Origin: Methanobrevibacter gottschalkii DSM 11977
GTDB lineage: Archaea; Methanobacteriota; Methanobacteria; Methanobacteriales; Methanobacteriaceae
Direction of reading: 5' to 3'
DNA length: 64,000 bases
NCBI RefSeq assembly: GCF_003814835.1
Contig: NZ_RKRG01000002.1
Span: 496,001 to 560,000, forward strand
Under the pieces are notes generated by a model that was not told the DNA's origin, made no database searches, and saw only the letters and a list, made by a program, of their open reading frames with translations. Made by a program: the position numbers and the translations under genes. Of the stretch, positions 26,459-35,704 are shown piece after piece; position 1 is the first letter of the stretch, and each line of letters starts with the position of its first letter.

Positions 26459-27784
26459 TTATTCTTTCTGTGCATTATCAAGCTGGAATTTTTTACGTCC
26501 ATAACATGACAAAGGGTTATTAATACCTTTACAGGACTTGTCTGGATGACATAGATTAGGCAGATGTATTTTTATTTTCTCGCAACTCATTGGAGTGTAC
26601 CATTTAGTTTCCCCTTCATGATTAATGTCTAGTCTATCATGCATTCCAAAACCTAATTTTGATATAATATTTATTTTTTCTTGTGGTTGATCTTCGAATA
26701 ATGGTGGTGTACAGTTATCTGCTGCATCAAAAATTAAAGGTAAAATCTCATTTTCTGTAATTGTTAAATCAGGATCCATATCTGAAACTTTAACATTTTC
26801 CTCTGATGCAAAAATTCTTGGATACAATCTAGCATAGGATGCAAATGATGTTAATAATAATACAATAGCATCATTACGACCACCTGAAGATACTCCATTA
26901 ACTGTTTCTTGAATACAAGGTGGAAAAGCATCTGGATTTAATTTTCCAGCTTGAACACTACCATAGATTCCTCCATTGCCTGCATAATATTGATTATATT
27001 TTCCAGTTTCATCGGGAATGAATTCTTTTAACTCCTCTCCAATTTTAATAATTGCAGGATGAATTTCAATTCTAGAAGACATCTCTTTAATTCTTTTAAT
27101 GTATTCTTCGGTTTTTTGCATGACTAATCTTGATAATATTTGTTCTTTAACACTATCTCCAATCAATATGCTATACATTCTATCCGGACTTCTGTCATGG
27201 AATCTATCGGCAAATCTATTTAAAAAATCGTCTTGCTGAAGAACAATATCTCCACGATCTATTAATAAATCAGTTAATTTTAGCCTTTTGCTTGCAACAA
27301 TATCTTTAAGTGATTTCCATTTAATGCTGCCATCAATTTTAACTTCATCAAGTACATCATCAATAATTTCAGCTCTTGACATTGGTGGTATTTTAGCGAG
27401 ACGTTCTAGGATGAGTGTTCCTTGTGATTGGACAAATAATCTTGTTTCACGTGAACCTGTGTTAAACTGAACAGCAATTGCCTGACATAATATATGGAAA
27501 GTTACTACATCTTGTAAGTATAACTCATCATTTGTTAAAAATTCGAATTCCGCTTGAGTGAAGTTTTTGTTATTCTTTTTTTCTATTGCCCATTGGATAC
27601 GCTTAAGAGCCAGATCATGGTATGATTTTGGAATATAATCATCTGAAAGTTTCTGATTTGCAGTATGAGTACAAATTTCAATTAAGGAATCATCCTCTTT
27701 AAAAATCTGATTTAAATCACCATAATTTCGAATGATTCCTCTTCCTTCGTTTGATAATGGGTTAATATAAGAAACTTCAGTCAT
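26459..27784 (-). CDS. priL: DNA primase large subunit
   Basis: PriL is the regulatory partner of PriS and carries a [4Fe-4S] cluster in its C-terminal domain. At 441 residues it has the archaeal length. The C-terminal cysteines are visible in CIQETVNG, in MSCEKIKIH followed by LCHPDKSC, and in LSCYGRKKF, giving the required four ligands. The N-terminal helical domain includes the usual EVSYINPLSNEGR opening. Upstream, on this strand, TTAAAATATAAAAT acts as a likely TATA region. No ribosome binding site is visible. Confidence 0.94.
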   Translation of the reverse strand: MTEVSYINPLSNEGRGIIRNYGDLNQIFKEDDSLIEICTHTANQKLSDDYIPKSYHDLALKRIQWAIEKKNNKNFTQAEFEFLTNDELYLQDVVTFHILCQAIAVQFNTGSRETRLFVQSQGTLILERLAKIPPMSRAEIIDDVLDEVKIDGSIKWKSLKDIVASKRLKLTDLLIDRGDIVLQQDDFLNRFADRFHDRSPDRMYSILIGDSVKEQILSRLVMQKTEEYIKRIKEMSSRIEIHPAIIKIGEELKEFIPDETGKYNQYYAGNGGIYGSVQAGKLNPDAFPPCIQETVNGVSSGGRNDAIVLLLTSFASYARLYPRIFASEENVKVSDMDPDLTITENEILPLIFDAADNCTPPLFEDQPQEKINIISKLGFGMHDRLDINHEGETKWYTPMSCEKIKIHLPNLCHPDKSCKGINNPLSCYGRKKFQLDNAQKE

Positions 27785-27841
27785 GCTTTTAATTTTTTAT
27801 TTTATATTTTAAATAGCTAACTCATTTTTAAAATCAATATT

Positions 27842-28012
27842 GCTATTGGGAAATTAATTAAACATAGGGAAAATTTTAATGAAATCAGATATTATGTTGA
27901 TGGTTTTTGGAAAGGTATGATTAATCGGATTTTATCTGGTAAAATCATTCATGATGAATCAAATAAAGTATTTATGATATCTGCAGGTTTCAGCATTAAA
28001 TTTAGAGTATAA
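27842..28012 (+). pseudogene. Possible C-terminal remnant of a lost gene
   Basis: One plus-strand frame is open from at least 27827 and reads GKLIKHRENFNEIRYYVDGF, then WKGMINRILSGK, ending at TAA 28012. The composition (alternating charged and aromatic residues, then a short strand-rich end) looks like the tail of a glycosyltransferase-type protein, but no start codon or upstream domain survives. I report it as a relic at low confidence. Confidence 0.35.
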
Positions 28013-28365
28013 TGCAGATTCTTTAATATAATAACTTTTGTAATTGAATTTGAATTTTATATAGTTTATCAATAGGATTGATTTTGTTGAGTATTACAAA
28101 TTTGATTAGTAATACTTTCTTTCTTTGTTTGAATAGGATATTAATCATTGAAATTTTTTATTATCGGCCTCAAATATTGTATTAAACTAAATAATACTAA
28201 TTATATATAACAATTATTATATTAAACAGAATAATAATTTCATTGATATTTTTGTTAACATTTTATAAATACAAATTATTATTATTATTACTTTTACTTA
28301 TCTTTTTCTTAAACAAATAATAACTTAAATATATATTATTATTACTATATTATATAATTCATTGC
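28013..28365. other. Long AT-rich upstream region of the CooC-like ATPase gene
   Basis: No gene is seen. The region contains repeated short inverted elements (listed separately) and, close to the gene, AACTTAAATATATATTA near 28322-28338, a likely BRE/TATA region that would start transcription about 15 nt before the ATG at 28366. Confidence 0.45.
28180..28236. promoter_or_regulatory. Two copies of a 17-bp operator-like element, 40 bp apart
   Basis: TATTAAACTAAATAATA at 28180-28196 and TATTAAACAGAATAATA at 28220-28236 agree at 15 of 17 positions. Each is an imperfect inverted repeat (TATTA...TAATA). A shorter third copy, CTTAAACAAATAATA, sits near 28308-28322 next to the presumed TATA box. The pattern is that of a multi-site regulator, identity unknown. 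Confidence 0.45.
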
Positions 28366-29169
28366 ATGTTTAATGAGCATGTTATAAAAATTAAGGAGGT
28401 TTTTAGAATACCAAAAGTTTTGATTAGTGGAAGGGGAGGTTGTGGAAAAAGCACTATCGTTTCACTTCTTGCTCGAAAACTAAAGAATAATGGAAATAGA
28501 ATTTTAGTTGTCGATTGTGATGAGTCTAATTTTGGCTTAAATAAAATTTTAGGTATAGAAAAACCAAAAAAAACATTAATGAATAATCTTGGAGGTAAAT
28601 TAGCTGTCAGGGATAAATTGCTTGAAATTGTTCAGAAAGATGAAAATCATCTTAATATTTTTGATGTAATGTCATTAGATGATTTATCTAACGATTATGT
28701 TACTTGGGATGATAATTTAGGATTTCTTGAGATTGGTAAAATTGAACATTCAATGGAAGGTTGTGCATGTCCAATGGGGGCTTTATCACGAGATTTTTTA
28801 AATCATCTCACAATCAATGAAAATGAATGGATTTTAGTTGATACTGAAGCCGGAATTGAACATTTTGGAAGGGGTGTTTTGGAAGGAGCAGATTTTATAA
28901 TTGCTATTGTTGATCCTTCTGAAGATGCAATATTGCTGGCAAATAAAGCATATAAATTATCTTTCGAAAATAATAAAAATTTCGGTGTTATTCTAAACAA
29001 AATTGATGATAATCTAGAAGAAATATTAAAAAGTAAATTAGATTCCAATATTGCTATTTTAGGAATCATTAATTATTCTTCAGATATAGCTATGTTAAAT
29101 CTTCAAGGAAATTCAGTAGAATCTGTTTCTATCGGTGTATTGGATGACATTATAACATGCATTAATTAA
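28366..29169 (+). CDS. CooC/MinD-like ATPase with CxC metal motif
   Basis: A SIMIBI-class ATPase. SGRGGCGKST (residues 21-30) is a deviant Walker A with Arg23 in the place of the signature Lys, and VVDCDESN (48-55) supplies the second acidic motif. Cys133-X-Cys135 (EGCACPMG) is the metal site seen in CooC-type nickel-insertion ATPases. Its place in nickel or other metallocentre assembly (for example CO dehydrogenase or another nickel enzyme) is inferred. The usual family start is close to the Walker A, while this frame begins 14 codons earlier; AAGGAGGT at 28393-28400 lies 7 nt before an in-frame ATA, see findings. Confidence 0.82.
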   Translation: MFNEHVIKIKEVFRIPKVLISGRGGCGKSTIVSLLARKLKNNGNRILVVDCDESNFGLNKILGIEKPKKTLMNNLGGKLAVRDKLLEIVQKDENHLNIFDVMSLDDLSNDYVTWDDNLGFLEIGKIEHSMEGCACPMGALSRDFLNHLTINENEWILVDTEAGIEHFGRGVLEGADFIIAIVDPSEDAILLANKAYKLSFENNKNFGVILNKIDDNLEEILKSKLDSNIAILGIINYSSDIAMLNLQGNSVESVSIGVLDDIITCIN

Positions 29170-29197
29170 AAGTGTATCTTTGTATGTGGGTGAATTT

Positions 29198-29827
29198 ATG
29201 AAATTAAAAAATTTTAAAAGAGAAAACATGATTCCTCTTCCTGTGACTTTAATATCTACAGCAAATAAAGAAGGAATTAGAAATATTGCTCCTTATTCAT
29301 GTGTAGTGACTATATTGAGACCAACAAATCTTGTTTGCATAGCTTCTGCAATGATGAGGGATACATATGTAAATATTGAAGAAACCGGTGAATTTGTTAT
29401 TAACATGATATCTGCAGATATGGTGGATGCAGTTATACCAACTTCATCTCATGTGTCTTTTGAGGTGGATGAGTATGAACTGGCAGGTTTGGAAGCTACT
29501 GAATCAAAAAAAGTAAGTGCACCAGGTATTAAAGGAGCTTATTCGCAAATGGAGTGTAAACTAACAAAAATTTATAAAGACAAAGATCCAATTGGAATTC
29601 CATATTTGCTAATAATAGGGGAAGTAGTTCATCTTGAAGTTGATGACGATTGCTTGGATGAGGAATATGGTGTTTTGGATTTAAATAAAGTGAAACCGTT
29701 AATGATGCTGGAATCTGATAAAGGAATGCATTTCTGTACAATTGAAGATCTTAATAAATTCGAAACTTTTGGAGCGATGTTTTCAGATGGAAAAGATCCT
29801 TTGGAATGGATGTATGAAGGAGATTAA
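29198..29827 (+). CDS. Flavin reductase-like FMN-binding protein
   Basis: A 209-residue protein of the flavin reductase-like domain (split barrel). PLPVTLISTANKEGIRNIAP is the characteristic start of the domain, followed by the FMN-binding segment FVINMISADMVDAV and the C-terminal LEVDDDCLDEEYGVLDL. Such proteins bind FMN and transfer electrons from NAD(P)H or ferredoxin-type donors; methanogen members often remain unassigned. I begin at ATG 29198 with GGGTGA 6 nt before it; the earlier ATG at 29180 lacks one. The RmlC-like gene follows immediately: the stop TAA is joined to its ATG. Confidence 0.85.
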   Translation: MKLKNFKRENMIPLPVTLISTANKEGIRNIAPYSCVVTILRPTNLVCIASAMMRDTYVNIEETGEFVINMISADMVDAVIPTSSHVSFEVDEYELAGLEATESKKVSAPGIKGAYSQMECKLTKIYKDKDPIGIPYLLIIGEVVHLEVDDDCLDEEYGVLDLNKVKPLMMLESDKGMHFCTIEDLNKFETFGAMFSDGKDPLEWMYEGD

Positions 29828-30373
29828 ATGAAAATTGAAAGTATAACTGATTTTGAAAATTTAGATAGTCCTCGTGTTCAAAGAATACCCGGATTTTATG
29901 GTGAAAAACTTATAGATGGTGTTGTTATTAGAAAACTTCCAATGTTTAGTGATGAAAGAGGATTTTTATGTGAATTTATCAGATTAAATGATGAAGAACT
30001 AAAAGCTAGCAATATAAAACAAATGATTGCTTCATATTCTTATCCAGGCATGATAAAAGGATGGCACCTTCATTCTAAACAAGAAGACCATTTATTTTGT
30101 GTAAAAGGAATGGTTAAAGTTGTTCTTTACGACTTTAGGAAAGATTCTCAAACTTATGGTATGATAAATGAAATTTTCATGGGAGATAAATCTCCTATAA
30201 TTGTATATATTCCACCGGGGATATTTCATGGAACAAAAAATATTGGAATTGATATGTCGATAGTTATTGGTATGCCTTCTTTGTTTTATGATATTGATGA
30301 TGTAGATGAAAGAAGAGTTAATCCAATCGATAATGATATTATCCCCTATGAGTGGGATTGTAAAATGGAATAA
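29828..30373 (+). CDS. RmlC-like cupin (dTDP-4-dehydrorhamnose 3,5-epimerase family)
   Basis: A 181-residue protein with the RmlC fold: DGVVIRKLPMFSDERGFLCE at the start and KGWHLHSKQEDHLFCVKG in the centre, where the histidine pair forms the active site, then YIPPGIFHG, the cupin closing strand. The family inverts C3/C5 of 4-keto sugars. No other dTDP-rhamnose gene is near, and it is coupled to a flavin reductase gene instead, so a sugar epimerase role, though favoured by sequence, is not supported by context. The following secreted FmdE protein starts 20 nt downstream and may share the transcript. Confidence 0.82.
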   Translation: MKIESITDFENLDSPRVQRIPGFYGEKLIDGVVIRKLPMFSDERGFLCEFIRLNDEELKASNIKQMIASYSYPGMIKGWHLHSKQEDHLFCVKGMVKVVLYDFRKDSQTYGMINEIFMGDKSPIIVYIPPGIFHGTKNIGIDMSIVIGMPSLFYDIDDVDERRVNPIDNDIIPYEWDCKME

Positions 30374-30393
30374 TTTAAAAAGAAGGAATCTAA

Positions 30394-33120
30394 ATGAATA
30401 AAAAACTGTTGATTATAAGTGTTTTAGTAATATTTATATTCATTAATGCGGTATCAGCTGAAAATTCGACAGATATTAATTTAGAACTCAATCATAACAA
30501 TGATGAATGCATTAAGGAAATATCTGATGAAAGTTCAACAGATATTGATTTAAAAATCAATTACGAATATGGGGATGAAATCAATCCGGAAATTTCCATA
30601 TCTCATTGCAATAATAATATGAACTATACAAAAAATATAATTCATTCAAACAATTACAGAATTACCATGAATAAATTGAATGACGGAGCAGAATGTTCTG
30701 TTTCAGTTTCAGCTCTAGGGTACATAACTCAGATTCAAAATATAACCATAAATTCCCAATCAAACAAAACTACTATTTTTAATCTAAAAGCTACGGATAT
30801 TTACAAAATGGGATATGATATGACAAAATCTGCAGATAGATTACTTAATTTTTCATCTGCTGATGATGTTCTGGTTATTACCACTGCTGGAATGACAAGG
30901 ATTAATGATATTACTACAGAAAATGCATTGGATGGAATTTATAATGCTGCTGATGGCCATATAACTTATGGAAAAGGTAATCTTTTAACATTACATGCCA
31001 TAAGAACAGATCCAACTAATTTTGCATTTTTTATTAAAAAAGGAAACAGGTTGACAATGGCATTCTATCAAAATGCTTCTACAACTCCAGTATATACTGG
31101 AATTGGAGGTGTTGGATTAACTACAAATCAATGGAAAAAATTAAAAGGATTAATAGGTGCTGATGATGCTTATACTTATGTAAGTATTGCTAATGCATGG
31201 AATGCTGGGTTATATTCAGATATTCTGACTTTAGCTTCGTATCATGGACATGTATGTACTGGTTTAATTAGTGGTCAGGCTATGGTTACTACTTTAATTA
31301 AATATTATCCGCCACGTGGTGAAACTGGCGCCCAGCCTCTTGAAAATACTGCTTATTATGTGTTGGGAGTTCCGGGTGGTTCTGATGACGATGCATTTAC
31401 ATGGACACTTGATATTACTCAGGGCAAAATGTCATACATTGGGTTTGACACTATGGAAAATAAAAATATGAATGGTTTCATTAGATGGAATTCCTCATCA
31501 AATACTGGACTTTTAATTATAATGTCTTATGATGAAGCAAAAATAAAAAATACATTTAAAAGTTTATATCCAAATATTAATCCAGACAATAGTGTTACTG
31601 AAGATTTAATATATCAAAATTGGTTGATTTCAACTTTGATGAGTAATCCTGAATCATTAGTCACAATTGAAGCAGCTTATAAAGATCTTACATTGGAACA
31701 AAAAAATCAGTTAATAGGAAATCAATTATGGAGTGCGTCGAATATTACTGCTCGGGGATTGGATTTGGATTACATTAACAGTTTAAATTTGCCAGATGCT
31801 GAAATGGAAACTGGAATCTTTAATAATGTACATTTATCTGATTCACAGTTAAAACAAATTGGTGTTGATGCTTCTTTAAAAGCTGTAGATTACTTTAAAA
31901 ATATCAATGTTACTATAGAAAAAGACATGTCTAACTTTTATGTTTTGACTGGTGCGGGATTTGTACGTATTAATGATACTGCAACATCTATGGTATTTGA
32001 TGGTATTGAAGATATTTTTGGTGCTAGATTAAGTAGAGGTAATCTATTACCAGTTCATACTGCATTGTGGAAAGATTTGATAATTGAATTTTATTGGTTG
32101 AATACTTCTGATATTTATAATTCAGTTACTTATAGTCTAAAATATAATTCAACAACTGGTCAATTATATGAATGTTCACAGCAATATAATATTCAGGATC
32201 GTAGTTTAAGGTATGACCCTCCTTATGATGCTTTAATGGGCTGGTTATTCCATAATCATGTTTGTACTGGTAGTTCTCCCGGCGTATTGTTGGCGGATAA
32301 AATATTTGATGATTTGCCTTTAGGTGAAAATGAAAGTTATGTTTTGGTTTCAACTTATACTTATTGTAAGGATGATATGTTATCCAGATTGCTTGGCGTG
32401 TCTCCGGGTATGGGTAATTATTATAACCTGGCTTATTCCAATAGTGATGTAAATGCAGGAGCATTATGGACTGCTGATTCTGATATAATTATCAGATGGA
32501 ATTCAGAGACTAATACCGGAACTGCTACAATTATTAAGTTTGGTTATCCGATCTTTAAAGATGGTGCTGATGAATATGCGGAATGGATGAGATTTGTAAA
32601 AGGCGATTATTCTTCTGAAAATATTGTCTCTTTACCAACTTTAAGTTTTGAAGTTACTAAACCAATTACCAGAGATGATTATAATAAGATTATTTCCGGC
32701 AAATCCGATGATGAAGGAATTAATGTATTAAGTTATATTAGAGCTCTGCCAGATAAAATTCCTGCTGTTCTAATTGATAACAATGGAATTTCTAATGGAA
32801 ATGATGGTAATTCCATTAATAAATATCCAAAAAAATCTAATAACAATAGTGCAAACACCAATAGTATTTTTTCATCTTCAAATAATTATAATTCCCCGAG
32901 CAAGGGATTAAATCCTAATGTTGGGGTTTCTTCCTATTCTCTTTCAGGCGATAGTGATGTTGAAGATAAAGGTGAAGCAAGTAGTAATGGAAAATCCTAT
33001 GAAGTATCCAAGACTCCTGCAACTAAATCCATTGATTCTAATAGTTTAATTTACGCATTAGTTGGTGTTTTGGCTATTGGTATTTTAATCGGTTTAGGTT
33101 TTATGAAACGTAGAAAATAA
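30394..33120 (+). CDS. Secreted, membrane-anchored protein with two FmdE-type domains
   Basis: A 908-residue surface protein. Residues 1-23 form a signal peptide ending NAVSA-EN. Two homologous halves follow, each with a His-Cys motif of the FmdE family: YHGHVCTGLISG near residue 283 and FHNHVCTGSSPG near residue 619; in each half, the repeated element VRIND/TRINDI..DG occurs about 110-130 residues before it. A Ser/Asn-rich linker (about 800-880) leads to a C-terminal helix (LIYALVGVLAIGILIGLGF) and MKRRK tail, so the protein is held outside the membrane. FmdE proteins are known from formylmethanofuran dehydrogenase operons, but an extracellular tandem form has no assigned function; metal or haem/porphyrin binding is a guess. 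Confidence 0.85.
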   Translation: MNKKLLIISVLVIFIFINAVSAENSTDINLELNHNNDECIKEISDESSTDIDLKINYEYGDEINPEISISHCNNNMNYTKNIIHSNNYRITMNKLNDGAECSVSVSALGYITQIQNITINSQSNKTTIFNLKATDIYKMGYDMTKSADRLLNFSSADDVLVITTAGMTRINDITTENALDGIYNAADGHITYGKGNLLTLHAIRTDPTNFAFFIKKGNRLTMAFYQNASTTPVYTGIGGVGLTTNQWKKLKGLIGADDAYTYVSIANAWNAGLYSDILTLASYHGHVCTGLISGQAMVTTLIKYYPPRGETGAQPLENTAYYVLGVPGGSDDDAFTWTLDITQGKMSYIGFDTMENKNMNGFIRWNSSSNTGLLIIMSYDEAKIKNTFKSLYPNINPDNSVTEDLIYQNWLISTLMSNPESLVTIEAAYKDLTLEQKNQLIGNQLWSASNITARGLDLDYINSLNLPDAEMETGIFNNVHLSDSQLKQIGVDASLKAVDYFKNINVTIEKDMSNFYVLTGAGFVRINDTATSMVFDGIEDIFGARLSRGNLLPVHTALWKDLIIEFYWLNTSDIYNSVTYSLKYNSTTGQLYECSQQYNIQDRSLRYDPPYDALMGWLFHNHVCTGSSPGVLLADKIFDDLPLGENESYVLVSTYTYCKDDMLSRLLGVSPGMGNYYNLAYSNSDVNAGALWTADSDIIIRWNSETNTGTATIIKFGYPIFKDGADEYAEWMRFVKGDYSSENIVSLPTLSFEVTKPITRDDYNKIISGKSDDEGINVLSYIRALPDKIPAVLIDNNGISNGNDGNSINKYPKKSNNNSANTNSIFSSSNNYNSPSKGLNPNVGVSSYSLSGDSDVEDKGEASSNGKSYEVSKTPATKSIDSNSLIYALVGVLAIGILIGLGFMKRRK

Positions 33121-33137
33121 TTAATTTAATAAATATT

Positions 33138-33178
33138 AATAACTCTTAGAGTTATTATTCTTTTTTTATTTTTTTTAA
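33138..33178 (+). terminator. Hairpin and T-run after the FmdE surface protein
   Basis: AATAACTC (33138-33145) pairs with GAGTTATT (33149-33156) around the loop TTA, and a T-rich tract follows to 33177. It sits 17 nt after the stop codon. Confidence 0.6.
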
Positions 33179-33705
33179 GATTGGGAAATAGTGATCTAAT
33201 TAAACCACTATGCATTTATTTAAGTAATTTTATTGTATTTTTTGTTATTGATTTAACATATGCTTATCCAGGACATGGCGAGTATATGGGAAGTCAAATC
33301 CAATAATCATGATTCAGCCGTTTTATTATTTTCATTTTACATAATAGCATGTTTGTTTAACTGAAAATTAAAATAATAGTTATGGGTGTCCGCCAAAAAT
33401 CTAAAATTAATTTTTGAAACTGATTAAAAATACTTCAATTCAAAAACAAAGAAAAATTTACATCGAAAAAATTACTTTTGGCGAACAGTCTTATATTAAA
33501 CAATAATTCTAATTTTAAGATAACTCGGCCAATAATCAATTTAATAGCTTAATATATATTTTTTCTTAAAAAATTACTATTTCTTTAATTTATAGTTTCT
33601 ATTAAAAAGATTAAATATTATAAAAATATCCTAAAAAAAGCTAATTTTATTATACATGAATAACATAATTATTTAATGTTTAAACTTAAATATGGGGATT
33701 AGAAA
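33179..33705. other. Intergenic region with an inverted-repeat element, otherwise no gene
   Basis: A 29-codon frame from ATG 33275 ending at 33364 (MASIWEVKSNNHDSAVLLF...) might be a gene remnant but has no ribosome binding site. The 101-bp inverted-repeat element is listed separately. Upstream of metG is AATGTTTAAACTTAAATATGGGG, with a TATA-like TTTAAACTTAAATA about 25 nt before the start. Confidence 0.4.
33387..33487. mobile_element. MITE-like element with 14-bp imperfect terminal inverted repeats
   Basis: TGTCCGCCAAAAAT at 33387-33400 and the inverted TGTTCGCCAAAAGT (plus strand ACTTTTGGCGAACA, 33474-33487) match at 12 of 14 positions. The 101-bp unit has no coding capacity. It looks like the ends of an insertion sequence joined with little between them. 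I see no clear target-site duplication, and no transposase in the window with such ends. Confidence 0.4.
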
Positions 33706-35694
33706 ATGTCAAAAATATTTATTTCATGTGCACTTCCTTATGCAAATGGGCCATGTCATTTAGGTCACATCCGTTCGACATATCTGCCTGCAGATATCTA
33801 TGCAAGATATAATCGTATGGCTGGAAATGATGTGCTGATGGTTTGCGCTACTGATGAACATGGAACACCTATTGCTGTTAAAGCAGATAAGGAAAATAAA
33901 AAACCAATTGAAATTTCTAAAAGATATCATGATATGATTGTTCGTGATGTTGAATCAATGAACATATCTTTGGATAATTTTTCAAGAACTACTGATGAAA
34001 AACATTATGAAATTGCTCAAAATTTCTTTAAAGAATTATATGAAAAAGGATTAATTTACAGACAGGATTTAGAGCAGCTGTACTGTCCAAATTGTAAAAA
34101 ATTCCTCCCGGACAGATATGTTGAAGGGTTATGCCCTGTTTGTGGAGCAGAAGCTCGTGGAGATCATTGTGAAAAATGCGGTAGGGCTCTAGATCCAACA
34201 GAACTTGATGAACCGCATTGCATTACCTGTGGAACTACTCCTGTTATTAAAGATACTTATCAATATGCATTCAAATTGTCCGAATTTGAAGATGAACTTA
34301 AAGAATATATTGATAATAATGAAAACCTTCCTTCTAATGTTAAGAACTATGCATCAAACTGGTTAAAAGAAGGATTGAAAGATTGGATTTTAACAAGAGA
34401 TATGGATTGGGGTATTCCAGTACCGTTGGATGAAGCAAAAGGCAAAGTGTTATATGTATGGATTGAAGCATTCTTGGGTTATATTTCTTCTGCATCACAA
34501 TGGTCAGCTCAGTCTGGCAAAAAATGGGAAGAATACTGGAATGACTTTGTAGTTCATTTCATTGGAAAAGATATTATTTATCATCATTCAATTTTCTGGC
34601 CAGGATTATTGAAGGCTGCAGGATGTAAATTACCTGATATGATTTATGCAGGCGAATTTTTATCTCTTGAAGGAGAAAAAATGTCTACAAGTAAAAATTG
34701 GGTTATTTGGATTGATGATTTTGTAAAAGAATATGATCCTGATATTCTTAGGTACTTTTTAACAATTAATGCTCCATTAAATAAAGATTCAGACTTTTCA
34801 TGGGATGACTTCCAAAAAAGAAACAATGATGAACTTGCTGATGTGATTGGAAACTTCTTACATAGAACATTCACATTCACACGTAAATTCTTTGATAATA
34901 AAATTCCGGAATATGCAAATCCATCTCGGGAAGATGAGGAATTCAGAAAATCTATTGAAAGCTTACCGAAAGTTGCTGGTGAATTTATAGCTAACTTTGA
35001 ATTTAGGGAAGGTTTACTTGAAATATTTAAAGTAGCTAAGAAAGGAAATAAATATTTCAATGATCAGGAACCCTGGAAAGCTGTAAAAGAAGACATGCAA
35101 AAAGCAGCTAACTGTTTATACTTATCTAACCAGTTAGCTAAAACATTAGCTTACACCTTAAAACCTTATCTGCCAACTAAAGCTGATGCAATAGCTAAAA
35201 TATTAAATATTGATGAGTTATCTAACTGGGCAGATGCAGCAGTATTCCTCCCGTCAGGATATGAAATCAATAAAGCAAAACCTCTATTTAAAAAGATTGA
35301 AGATGAAGAAATAGAAGCTCAAAAAGAAAAATTACAAAAAAACTTAAAAAACAATGAGGATGAGAATATGAGTGACTTAATTACTATTGATCAATTTGAT
35401 GAAGTTATAATTAAAATTGGACAGATCAAAGAAGCAGAAAAAATTGAAAAATCTGACAAATTATTAAAATTACAAGTTGAAATCGGTGAAGACAAACCCA
35501 GACAAATTGTTGCAGGTCTTGCAAAATTCTATTCTCCAGAAGAATTAATCAGCAGAAAAGTATGTGTTGTTGCAAACTTACAGTCTGCAAAATTATTCGG
35601 AACATTATCTGAAGGTATGATTCTTGCTACTGGAGAATCTGGTGCATTATTAACTCCAGATGTAAAAGCGGAAGTTGGGGAAAGAATTCAATAA
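33706..35694 (+). CDS. metG: Methionyl-tRNA synthetase with C-terminal tRNA-binding domain
   Basis: Charges initiator and elongator tRNA-Met. The HIGH-type motif is HLGH (CHLGHIRSTYLPAD, from residue 17), KMSTS is in EGEKMSTSKNW near residue 325, and four knuckle cysteine pairs (YCPNCK, LCPVCG, HCEKCG and HCITCG) form the connective-peptide zinc sites. Residues about 560-662 form an EMAP/Trbp111-like tRNA-binding OB domain (from ITIDQFDEVIIKIGQIKEAEKI). 662 residues, full length. DUF530 follows 10 nt downstream. Confidence 0.97.
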   Translation: MSKIFISCALPYANGPCHLGHIRSTYLPADIYARYNRMAGNDVLMVCATDEHGTPIAVKADKENKKPIEISKRYHDMIVRDVESMNISLDNFSRTTDEKHYEIAQNFFKELYEKGLIYRQDLEQLYCPNCKKFLPDRYVEGLCPVCGAEARGDHCEKCGRALDPTELDEPHCITCGTTPVIKDTYQYAFKLSEFEDELKEYIDNNENLPSNVKNYASNWLKEGLKDWILTRDMDWGIPVPLDEAKGKVLYVWIEAFLGYISSASQWSAQSGKKWEEYWNDFVVHFIGKDIIYHHSIFWPGLLKAAGCKLPDMIYAGEFLSLEGEKMSTSKNWVIWIDDFVKEYDPDILRYFLTINAPLNKDSDFSWDDFQKRNNDELADVIGNFLHRTFTFTRKFFDNKIPEYANPSREDEEFRKSIESLPKVAGEFIANFEFREGLLEIFKVAKKGNKYFNDQEPWKAVKEDMQKAANCLYLSNQLAKTLAYTLKPYLPTKADAIAKILNIDELSNWADAAVFLPSGYEINKAKPLFKKIEDEEIEAQKEKLQKNLKNNEDENMSDLITIDQFDEVIIKIGQIKEAEKIEKSDKLLKLQVEIGEDKPRQIVAGLAKFYSPEELISRKVCVVANLQSAKLFGTLSEGMILATGESGALLTPDVKAEVGERIQ

Positions 35695-35704
35695 ATAGAT
35701 TAAA

